From CAZGTQ01 sp964528575 (GTDB lineage Bacteria > Planctomycetota > UBA1135 > GCA-002686595), in assembly GCA_964528575.1 (NCBI GenBank), contig CAZGTQ010000389.1:1-25265 (forward strand): a stretch of 25,265 nucleotides of DNA. The letters run 5' to 3'. Below, in pieces: positions 1-6,348 of the stretch (the stretch's first letter is position 1; each line of letters starts with the position of its first letter). The position numbers and the translations under genes were made by a program. Below the pieces are notes generated by a model that was not told the origin of the DNA, ran no database searches, and saw only the letters and a program-made list of their open reading frames with translations.

Positions 1-5
1 GGTAG

Positions 6-32
6 CGCGCGCCAATCCAGCGCCGGCGCGCG
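6..32. terminator. possible hairpin after the lipid kinase gene
   Basis: An 8-bp GC-only stem (6-13 with 25-32) with an 11-base loop lies just past the stop of the minus-strand lipid kinase gene. There is no T-run. In DNA this GC-rich such a stem can occur by chance, so a terminator role is a weak inference from position. Confidence 0.25.
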
Positions 33-42
33 GTAGCGCCGA

Positions 43-1011
43 TCAGTCGAGCGCGGGCGAGTCGGGGCAGACGAGCTTGAAGTGCGCGGGCGAGACGCGC
101 ACGTCCAGCGCGCGGGTGCTGGGCTGGGGATCGCCGTCGAGCTGCCAGCGGAACGGGCGCGGGGCCTCGAGCTTCCAGCTCGCGGCGCGGGCGTAGTGCG
201 ACTTGGCGGCGGGCATGCGGCGGCGCAGGAGCGCGCTCCCGTAGAGCTGGAGCGCAGTCCAGCGGCCGTCGACGCTGCAGGCGTGGACGTCGAGCAGGCC
301 GTCGTCGGCGCGCGCCTCGGGGGCCATCGCCCAGCCCTTGGAGTAGCAGCGCGTGTTGCACACCCACAGGTGCGTCGCGCTCGCGTCGAGCTCGGCGCCG
401 CGGACGCGCAGCTCGCGCGCACCGAGCCGGCCCCACGCGCGCAGGAAGCCGGCGACGTAGAGCCGGTCCGCGCCCGTCGCGCGCGCGTAGAGACGGCGGC
501 CCGCGACCTGCTTGCGCACGTAGCCGACGATGCGCGTGACGCGGGCGTCGAGGCCGACACCGAGCATCGCGAGGCCGAGCAGCTCGCGCTCGCCGTGCTC
601 GGGCACGCGCACGAGCATCGCGTCGATCGGCCGGCCGCGACAGACGATCGCCTGCTCGATCGCCGCCGCCGGACGCAACGGGATGCGGTTCTCGCGCGCG
701 ATCACGTTCGCGTTGCCCATCGGCACGAAGCCGACCGTCACGTCGCGCGCCGCGTCGCCCAGGCCCTCGACGACCTCGCGCAGCGTGCCGTCGCCGCCGA
801 CGACGTACACCTCGCGCACCGCGCCGCGGCGCGCGCGCGCGATCTCGACCGCTTCGCGCGGGCCGCTCGTGCGCGCGACCTCGACCTCGCCGCCGCGCAC
901 TTCGACGAGCCGGCGCTGGAGGGCCGCGACGACGCCGCCCGTGCGCTCGACCCGGCGCGCGCCTCGGCCCGCGACCGGGTTGCACACGATCAGGCGCCCG
1001 CTCCCGCTCAA
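43..1011 (-). CDS. diacylglycerol kinase-like lipid kinase (YegS/BmrU/DgkB type)
   Basis: Predicted 322-residue cytosolic or membrane-peripheral lipid kinase that would phosphorylate diacylglycerol or a related lipid. Seen: NPVAGRG near residues 11-17, the nucleotide-binding GGDGT at 72-76, PMGNANVIARE at about 97-107 (the family usually has a GTAN-type loop here), and a PEARADDGLLDV segment at about 231-242 matching the conserved C-terminal half of DAGK_cat proteins. Length suits the family. The reading frame continues far upstream, but that part lies inside cdsA in another frame. The TTG at 1011-1009 overlaps the cdsA TGA (1010-1008) as TTGA, with GGAG about seven bases before it, so I start there. 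Coupling to cdsA fits phosphatidic acid made here feeding CDP-diacylglycerol synthesis. The true lipid substrate is not readable from sequence. Confidence 0.85.
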   Translation of the reverse strand: MSGSGRLIVCNPVAGRGARRVERTGGVVAALQRRLVEVRGGEVEVARTSGPREAVEIARARRGAVREVYVVGGDGTLREVVEGLGDAARDVTVGFVPMGNANVIARENRIPLRPAAAIEQAIVCRGRPIDAMLVRVPEHGERELLGLAMLGVGLDARVTRIVGYVRKQVAGRRLYARATGADRLYVAGFLRAWGRLGARELRVRGAELDASATHLWVCNTRCYSKGWAMAPEARADDGLLDVHACSVDGRWTALQLYGSALLRRRMPAAKSHYARAASWKLEAPRPFRWQLDGDPQPSTRALDVRVSPAHFKLVCPDSPALD

Positions 1012-1829
1012 CCGCCGACTCCGCCTGCGCCGGCCCAGGCGAGGCCGAGCGCCCAGACCGGCGCCGCCGCGACGTGGCTGTCGATCCGATCCATGATCCC
1101 GCCGTGGCCCGGCAGGAGCAGCGGGTAGTCGTCCAGGCCGACGCTGCGCTTGAAGATCGACGCGGTGAGGTCGCCGACGATCGAGATCGCGCCGACCGCG
1201 ACGCCGACCGCGAGCAGCTTCGGCGCCGAGCTCCCGGTCGCGAGCGCGACCACGAGCGCAGCGAGCGCGACCGCGGCGAGGCCGCCCGCGACGCCCTCCC
1301 ACGTCTTGGCGCCGCTGACGCGCGGCGCGAGCTTGCGGCGCCCGAAGCGGCGGCCCGCGAACAGCGCGAACGTGTCGGCGAGCGCGACGAGCACGAACAG
1401 GAGCAGGAGCCAGAGCGGGCCGCGCTCGTGCAGCACGACGTGCATGCACGCGCCGGCCGGAGCGAGCACGAGAAAGCCCGCCACGAACGCCAGGGCGCGC
1501 GGGATGCGGAACGGGTACGCGAGGATCGCGACGAACGCGGCGAGCCACCAGGCGAGGGCGACGGCCGCCACGACCCCGAGCCCCCCCTCGCGGGCCGCCA
1601 CGGCCGCGCACAGCGCCGCCGCCGCCCCCACCGCCAGCGCGTACGCCGCACGGCCGCCACCCGAGGCGACGCCGCAGACCGCGGTCCATTCCCAGCCGGC
1701 GCGCAGCGCGGCGGCGAGGAGCAGGGCGCTCGTCACCCACGGCGGCGCCAGCGTCACGACGGCGACGAGACCCGCCGCGACGAGCGCGCCGGTGCGGATC
1801 CTGGCTCGGAGATCGGTCTGCTTGCCCAC
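1008..1829 (-). CDS. cdsA: phosphatidate cytidylyltransferase (CDP-diacylglycerol synthase)
   Basis: A 273-residue polytopic inner-membrane enzyme converting phosphatidic acid plus CTP to CDP-diacylglycerol, the branch-point precursor of phospholipids. Several hydrophobic segments fill the first two thirds. ADTFALFAGRRFGRRKLAP at 151-169 followed by KTWEG matches the conserved core, and the family signature is at 224-250: SIFKR then LLPGHGGIMDRID. One signature position is unusual: the Lys of the usual K-R-x4-K-D is Asp here (KRSVGLDD). The start is GTG at 1829, and an in-frame TAG at 1850-1848 limits any extension. No clear Shine-Dalgarno is seen. The gene is divergent from the oxidoreductase at 1892 across 62 bp and coupled to the lipid kinase downstream. 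The uppS and dxr genes that often flank cdsA are absent here. Confidence 0.93.
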   Translation of the reverse strand: MGKQTDLRARIRTGALVAAGLVAVVTLAPPWVTSALLLAAALRAGWEWTAVCGVASGGGRAAYALAVGAAAALCAAVAAREGGLGVVAAVALAWWLAAFVAILAYPFRIPRALAFVAGFLVLAPAGACMHVVLHERGPLWLLLLFVLVALADTFALFAGRRFGRRKLAPRVSGAKTWEGVAGGLAAVALAALVVALATGSSAPKLLAVGVAVGAISIVGDLTASIFKRSVGLDDYPLLLPGHGGIMDRIDSHVAAAPVWALGLAWAGAGGVGG

Positions 1830-1891
1830 GACGAAGAGCGGCGGATCCTACCGGGACGGCCACGGCCGATCCTCACTAGACTCGAAGACCC

Positions 1892-3187
1892 ATGAGCCGC
1901 CCGACGAGCCGCCGCACGTTCTTGAAACGCTCCTCCGCCGCCCTCGCGGGCGCCGCGCTCCTGACCGACGCCGCTCCGGCGCGCGGGCGCGCGCTCGGCG
2001 ACGACGAGATCCGCATCGCGCTGGTCGGCTGCGGCGGCCGCGGCACGGGCGCCGCGATCCAGGCGCTGAACACCGCCGGCCCCGTGCGGCTCGTCGCGAT
2101 GGCGGACGCGTTCGAGGACCGGCTCGCCGAGAGCCACGCCTATCTCGCCGAGGCGCACCCCGAGCGCGTCGACGTGCCGCCGGAGCGGCGCTACGCCGGC
2201 TTCGACGCGTACGAGCGCGCGCTGGACGACGACGTCGACCTCGTCGTGCTCGCGACGCCGCCCGGCTTCCGGCCGATCCACTTCGAGCTCGCGGTCGAGC
2301 GCGACAAGCACGTGTTCATGGAGAAGCCGGTCGCGGTCGACGGCCCCGGCGTGCGGCGTGTGCTGGCCGCGTCGGAGGAGTCGAAGCGGCGCGGGCTCAA
2401 GGTCGGGGTCGGGCTCCAGCGCCACCACGAGGCGCGCTACGTCGAGACCGTGCGGCGCATCCGCGACGGCGCGATCGGCGCGATCCGCCTGCTGCGCTGC
2501 TATTGGAACAGCAGCGGCGTGTGGGTGAAGCCGCGCGAGGAGGGCCAGAGCGAGATGGAGCACCAGATGCGCAACTGGTACTACTTCAACTGGCTCTGCG
2601 GGGACCACGTCGTCGAGCAGCACATCCACAACCTCGACGTCTGCAACTGGATCCAGGGCGCGTATCCGGTGTCGGCACAGGGCCAGGGCGGCCGCCAGGT
2701 GCGCACCGGCGCCGAGCACGGCGAGATCTACGACCACCACATGGTCGAGCTCACCTACGCCGACGGGACGACGCTCCTCTCGCAGTGCCGGCACCAGAAG
2801 GGCTGCTGGGCGAGCGTGTCCGAGCACGCCAGCGGCGCGGAGGGACGCGCGGACGTCAGCGCGGGCGTGATCGAGAGCCGCGGCGAGACGTGGCGCTTCC
2901 GCGGCGAGAACCCCGACCCGTACCAGGTCGAGCACGACCGGCTCTTCGAGGCGGTGCGCCGCGACCTCGAGCACCACGAGGCGGACAACGGCGCGCGGAG
3001 CACGATGACCGCGATCCTCGCGCGCATGGCGACGTACTCCGGCCAGGTCGTCGCGTGGGACGACGCGCTCGCGTCCAGCCTCGCGCTCGTCCCCTCCGCG
3101 TACGCGTGGGACGGGATCCCGCCGAGCGTGCCGGACGCCGACGGCAACTACCCGATCGCGATCCCCGGCCTCACGCGAGCGTACTGA
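1892..3187 (+). CDS. Tat-exported Gfo/Idh/MocA family oxidoreductase
   Basis: A 431-residue NAD(P)-dependent sugar or polyol oxidoreductase-like protein. The N-terminus carries a twin-arginine signal (RRTFLK at 7-12, then an Ala/Leu-rich segment to about residue 34). The Rossmann fold starts at RIALVGCGGRG (41-51), EKP with the catalytic Lys is at 144-146, and the C-terminal domain carries GDHVVEQHIHNLD at 237-249, typical of the expanded planctomycete branch of this family. ATG at 1892 places the twin-Arg signal correctly. Export with folded cofactor through Tat is expected; the substrate is unknown. It has its own upstream region shared with divergent cdsA. Its 3' end overlaps the convergent alpha/beta hydrolase by 17 bp, leaving no room for a terminator between them. 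Confidence 0.9.
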   Translation: MSRPTSRRTFLKRSSAALAGAALLTDAAPARGRALGDDEIRIALVGCGGRGTGAAIQALNTAGPVRLVAMADAFEDRLAESHAYLAEAHPERVDVPPERRYAGFDAYERALDDDVDLVVLATPPGFRPIHFELAVERDKHVFMEKPVAVDGPGVRRVLAASEESKRRGLKVGVGLQRHHEARYVETVRRIRDGAIGAIRLLRCYWNSSGVWVKPREEGQSEMEHQMRNWYYFNWLCGDHVVEQHIHNLDVCNWIQGAYPVSAQGQGGRQVRTGAEHGEIYDHHMVELTYADGTTLLSQCRHQKGCWASVSEHASGAEGRADVSAGVIESRGETWRFRGENPDPYQVEHDRLFEAVRRDLEHHEADNGARSTMTAILARMATYSGQVVAWDDALASSLALVPSAYAWDGIPPSVPDADGNYPIAIPGLTRAY

Positions 3188-3914
3188 AGCGCTCGACGAG
3201 CCACGGCACGGCCGCGACGACCAGCGCGCCCGTCGCGCCGCCGGAGAACACGTGGTCGGCCCCCTCGAGGCGCACGAGCCGCGCGTCGGCGCCCTGCGGC
3301 GCGCACGCGAGCACGTCGAGCGAGTCCGCGAGCGGCACGACCTCGTCCCCCGTCCCGTGCACGAGCAGCCACGGCACGCGGATGCGCGCGCCGAGCTCCG
3401 CGACGCTGTCGATGCGCTCCATGTCGTCGAGGAACGCCTGCGACAGCGGACACTCGGGCTTGTCCCACATCGTGTCGCGGCCAGGGACGAGCGCGCCGAA
3501 CTTGCGCTCGGCGAAGCGCCGCACGTGGACCATGCCCGCGAGCGACACGAGCAGGCGGACGCGCTCGTCGCTCGCCGCGCGCAGCACGCCGACCGCGCCG
3601 CCCATGCTGTGGCCTGCGTACGCGACGCGGTGACCGTCGAGCGCGTCGAGCACCGCTCCCAAGTCGCGCACCTCCTTCGAGATGCACGAATCCTCGAAGC
3701 GGCCCTCCGACGCGCCGTTGCCCGAGAACGAGACGCGCAGGGTCGCGATCCCGGCCGCGCTCGTCGCCTGCGCGAGCGCGACGAGGAACGGCCGGTCCTT
3801 GTTCGCCGTGACGCCGTGCCCCAGCACCAGCACGTCGCGCCGGCCGGGCGCGCCGGAGTGGAACGCGCAATCGAGGCGCTCGCCCTGGTCGTTGCGGACC
3901 TCGAGCCGCGTCAC
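3171..3914 (-). CDS. alpha/beta hydrolase, cytosolic
   Basis: A 247-residue serine hydrolase with no signal peptide. The oxyanion strand and HG motif are LGHGVTANKD at 31-40. The nucleophile elbow is GHSMGG (Ser103), the acid is probably Asp190 in GTGDEVVP, and the base is His221 in GADHVF, all in the right order and spacing. It most resembles small dienelactone-hydrolase or serine-aminopeptidase-like esterases, but the substrate cannot be named. The frame stays open upstream inside the preceding gene. I chose GTG at 3914 because it overlaps that gene's stop as GTGA and leads directly into the first beta strand. It is the last gene of a three-gene minus-strand unit whose other members are secreted, an odd pairing. 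Its 3' end overlaps the convergent oxidoreductase gene. Confidence 0.85.
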   Translation of the reverse strand: MTRLEVRNDQGERLDCAFHSGAPGRRDVLVLGHGVTANKDRPFLVALAQATSAAGIATLRVSFSGNGASEGRFEDSCISKEVRDLGAVLDALDGHRVAYAGHSMGGAVGVLRAASDERVRLLVSLAGMVHVRRFAERKFGALVPGRDTMWDKPECPLSQAFLDDMERIDSVAELGARIRVPWLLVHGTGDEVVPLADSLDVLACAPQGADARLVRLEGADHVFSGGATGALVVAAVPWLVERFSTLA

Positions 3915-4888
3915 GGAGTCAGCGTCAGTGCCAACGGCGCGCTCGTCTCGGCGACGAGCGGGATGTCCGGCGGAACGGTCACGACGACGAACGCGTGGAA
4001 GAACGTCAGGCCGACGAAGCTCGCGGGCAATCCGGGCGGGACGGTGAAGGACGCGGTCGCGACGCCGCTCGCGTCGAGCAGGCCGAGCGAATTCGCGAGC
4101 GGCGGCGCGTTCGGAGCGTTCAACGTCTGGACCGTGTAGATGTCGATCAGGAGCGGCAGGCTCTTCCCGTCGATCGGGAACGGCGGGTCGGTGCCCGTCA
4201 CCGAGCCGAGGATCAGGTAGAGCCGACCCGCGTGCGCGGCGCCGGCGGACACGGTCATGTCCTGCACGCCGCCGCTCGACGCGGAGATCTGCGTCACGGA
4301 CGAGAGCAACGCGGCGGACAGCGAGACGATCTCGAGATCGTCCATCACGTACGTCTCGTCGCCGCCGACCTCGGCGATCACGACCCGGTCGATGCCGCCG
4401 GGGCTCTGGACGAGGAGCTGCGCCCAGCCCGACTGGGGCGCCGAGGTCGTCGAGCCGACGAGGGCGGCGCCGAGGAACGCGTCCAGGCGGAACGATGCGC
4501 CCGCGCCGAAGCCGCCGGCGGCCCAGATCGACACCTCCCGCGCCGGCAGGTCGAACGTGAGCGTCTCGGGCCCCCGCGCCGGGGAGCCATTCCCCATGCT
4601 CGCGCTGTGGTTGAACGCGAGGAACTCGACGCCGCTGCGCGCGTCGACGCCGAAGTTGCCGCTCTGGTTGAGCACCGCTCCGCCCTCGCCCGGCGCCGGT
4701 CCCGCGAACGACACGCCTTGCGCGGCGTACTCGTTCGTCAGCGGCAAGGTCGAGCCGAAGGTGGACGGCGATCCCAGCTCGAAATCGATTCGCGTCGTGA
4801 CCTGCGCCGGCGCCTGTGCGCCGAGCGCGATCCCCGCCGCGACGGCCCACGCCGCCGCATTCACGCCCCTGGCTGCATTCTCGTGCAT
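3911..4888 (-). CDS. secreted protein, choice-of-anchor-like domain plus shared C-terminal module
   Basis: A 325-residue exported protein of unknown function. It has a Sec signal peptide at about 1-29 with probable cleavage after PAQ. A beta-rich domain follows at about 33-190, starting with IDFEL and containing NQSGNFG, EFLAFN, RGPETLTFD and SIWAAGG, like the lectin-like domain of many anchor-type surface proteins. A second module at about 198-325 contains GGVQD, HAGRLYLILGSVTGT, NAPPL and a final strand LALTLTP. That module recurs in three more proteins of this window. There is no PEP-CTERM tail, LPXTG or transmembrane anchor. The start is ATG 4888, preceded by AAGGG about six bases away; upstream in-frame codons look non-coding. 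It is the downstream copy of a tandem duplication, 77 bp after its paralog, and couples by GTGA into the hydrolase gene. Confidence 0.85.
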   Translation of the reverse strand: MHENAARGVNAAAWAVAAGIALGAQAPAQVTTRIDFELGSPSTFGSTLPLTNEYAAQGVSFAGPAPGEGGAVLNQSGNFGVDARSGVEFLAFNHSASMGNGSPARGPETLTFDLPAREVSIWAAGGFGAGASFRLDAFLGAALVGSTTSAPQSGWAQLLVQSPGGIDRVVIAEVGGDETYVMDDLEIVSLSAALLSSVTQISASSGGVQDMTVSAGAAHAGRLYLILGSVTGTDPPFPIDGKSLPLLIDIYTVQTLNAPNAPPLANSLGLLDASGVATASFTVPPGLPASFVGLTFFHAFVVVTVPPDIPLVAETSAPLALTLTP

Positions 4889-4965
4889 GTCGACCCTTGC
4901 GAACCGCGCCTGTGATGAACGCGATGGTGCCCCGTGACGAGGGTAACCGAGGCGCGTGCTCTCCG

Positions 4966-5949
4966 TCAGGGCAACAGGGTGAGCTCGACCGGGTTGCTCA
5001 CCTCGCGCACGACGATCACCTCGGGGGGCAGGCTGACGATCGCGCACGCGTGGTAGAAGGTCACGCCGACGAAGCTCGGCGCCAGGCCACCCGGCACCGT
5101 GAAGAGCGCGTTGGCGACGCCGGAGCCGTCGAGCACGCCGAGCGAGCCCGTCAGCGGCGGCGCGTTCGGGTTCATCAGCGTGTGGACCGTGTAGATGTCG
5201 ACCGAGAGCGGCAGGTCCTGGTCATCGATCGTGAGCGGTCCGTTGCCGGTGACCGACCCGAGGACCAGGTAGAGGCGCCCGGCGTGCTCCTCTCCGGCGA
5301 AGAGCGTCAGGTCCTGCACGCCGCCCGTCGCGATCGAGATCTCCGTCGCCGAGGACACGAGCGCCGCGTCGAGCGAGACGACCTCGAGGTCGTCCATCAC
5401 GTAGACCACGTCGCCGCCGATCTGCTCGAGCACGACGCGGTCGATCCCGTTCGGCGACTCGACGACGAGCTGCACCCAGCTCGTCTGCGCCGACGTCGAG
5501 GAGGTGTCGACCGCGGTGGCGCCGATGAACGCGTCCATGCGGAATGCGGCGCCGCTGCCGCTGCCGCCGGCGACCCAGATCGAAACGCGTCGCGCGGGCG
5601 GGTCGAACAGGATCGTCTCGGGCCCCCGCGGCACGCCGCCGTTCTGCATCGAGGAGCCGTGGTTGAACGCGAGGAACTCGTCGCCGCTGCGCGCGTCGAT
5701 GCCGAAGTTCCCGCCCTGGTTGAGCACCGCTGCGCCGTCGGCGTCCGACGGGCCGCTGAACAGCAGGCCCTGCGCCGCGTACGCGTCCCTCAACGGCCCC
5801 GTGCTGGCGAAGACGGTCGGCGCGTTCAGCTCGAAGTCGATCAGCGTCGTGAGCTGCGCCGCGGCCTCGCCGCCTACGCCGACGATCGCCAAGAGCGCGG
5901 CCGCGACGGCGGGCGCGCTCCTCGTGTCGCTCCTGGTGGTCTCGCTCAT
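4966..5949 (-). CDS. secreted protein, paralog of the 3911-4888 product
   Basis: A 327-residue exported protein with the same two-module plan: signal peptide to about residue 31 (AAA then QLTTLIDFEL), beta-rich domain at about 36-195, and C-terminal module at about 200-327 ending VELTLLP. Shared blocks with the downstream paralog include NQGGNFG, EFLAFN, RGPETI, VSIWVAGG, YVMDDLE, GGVQDLT, NPNAPPL and HAGRLYLVLGSVTG, so the two arose by duplication and then diverged. ATG 5949 has a strong GAGGAGG about eight bases upstream. It is the first gene of the minus-strand unit that continues through 3171. The upstream region holds a small hairpin (5973-5980 with 5990-5998, with a bulge) and then the palindromic element at 6031. 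Function unknown; surface or periplasmic carbohydrate or protein binding is only a guess. Confidence 0.85.
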   Translation of the reverse strand: MSETTRSDTRSAPAVAAALLAIVGVGGEAAAQLTTLIDFELNAPTVFASTGPLRDAYAAQGLLFSGPSDADGAAVLNQGGNFGIDARSGDEFLAFNHGSSMQNGGVPRGPETILFDPPARRVSIWVAGGSGSGAAFRMDAFIGATAVDTSSTSAQTSWVQLVVESPNGIDRVVLEQIGGDVVYVMDDLEVVSLDAALVSSATEISIATGGVQDLTLFAGEEHAGRLYLVLGSVTGNGPLTIDDQDLPLSVDIYTVHTLMNPNAPPLTGSLGVLDGSGVANALFTVPGGLAPSFVGVTFYHACAIVSLPPEVIVVREVSNPVELTLLP

Positions 5950-6030
5950 CTCGACCGCCTCCTCGGATCCGACGGGGGACGCTCCAATGGTACCCCCGCC
6001 GCCCCGAGCCGTGCACGATCGGACCGCCCG

Positions 6031-6153
6031 ATACGGTGTCGCACACCTTGTTGTCGTTCAGCGACAGGGAGGTGCCAGGTGCGGCACCTGGCACCTCCCT
6101 GTCGCTGAACGACAACCAGGTGTGCGACACCGTATAGGTGTGCGACACCGTAT
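6031..6153. repeat. nested palindrome with 52-bp arms and tandem 18-bp end unit (REP/MITE-like)
   Basis: Arms 6031-6082 and 6084-6135 are reverse complements with one mismatch (6049 against 6117) around a single central base, 6083. Smaller palindromes sit inside: GGTGTCGCACACC near each end and GGTGCCAGGTGC facing its complement at the centre. The terminal unit aggtgtgcgacaccgtat occurs twice in tandem, at 6118-6135 and 6136-6153. The element ends at the base before the stop codon of the minus-strand gene at 6154, and lies 81 bp from the start of the 4966-5949 gene. It has no coding potential. The architecture resembles REP/BIME units mobilised by RAYT transposases or a small MITE; no transposase lies in the window. 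It could also terminate transcription of the 6154-7751 genes. Confidence 0.9.
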
Positions 6154-6348
6154 CTACTCCTCGGGCTGCGAGGCGATGCTCGCCGTCCCGTCGCGCTCGA
6201 ACGTCACCTCGAGGAGCTGCGGCCGGCAGCACACCGGGCAATCCTCGACGTAGCGCTGCACGGTGCCCGCCGACGCATCGACGGGCACCACGATCTCCTC
6301 GCCGCACGCGTGGCAGACGTATGCGGCCTCGTCGCGTGCTTCGCTCAG
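6154..6348 (-). CDS. CPXCG-type cysteine-rich small zinc-ribbon protein
   Basis: A 64-residue protein with four main zinc-ligand candidates, C12-H-A-C15 and C37-P-V-C40, plus C41 in the block YVEDCPVCCRP (33-43). The spacing and the YVEDCPVCCRP block match the small CPXCG cysteine-rich family, whose function is not established. No ATG, GTG or TTG lies in frame near the N-terminus. The only well-placed initiator is CTG at 6348-6346, which overlaps the stop of the di-haem gene as CTGA, so a rare CTG start with translational coupling is inferred. GTG codons further in would cut off the first Cys pair. The stop at 6154 directly abuts the palindromic repeat, so the element may have been inserted at the very end of this gene. 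Confidence 0.82.
   Translation of the reverse strand: MSEARDEAAYVCHACGEEIVVPVDASAGTVQRYVEDCPVCCRPQLLEVTFERDGTASIASQPEE

Noticed and set aside
43..1863. Apparent 606-residue fusion upstream of the lipid kinase
   Set aside because: The N-terminal 284 residues are the out-of-frame reading of cdsA. The TTGA overlap and the NPVAG start of the kinase domain show where the real gene begins.
1150..3633. Plus-strand open frame of 827 codons spanning cdsA and the oxidoreductase
   Set aside because: It is a frame shadow of real genes on both strands, with no coherent motifs.
3171..4850. Apparent 559-residue form of the alpha/beta hydrolase
   Set aside because: The first 312 residues are an Arg-rich shadow of the secreted-protein gene. 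The hydrolase begins at the GTGA overlap.
6088..6106. Sigma-54 promoter-like TGGCAC inside the palindrome
   Set aside because: There is no GC/TTGC at the -12 spacing. The match is explained by the repeat itself.
6031..6153. CRISPR-like repeat
   Set aside because: There are only two adjacent direct units with no spacers, and the dominant structure is one large palindrome.
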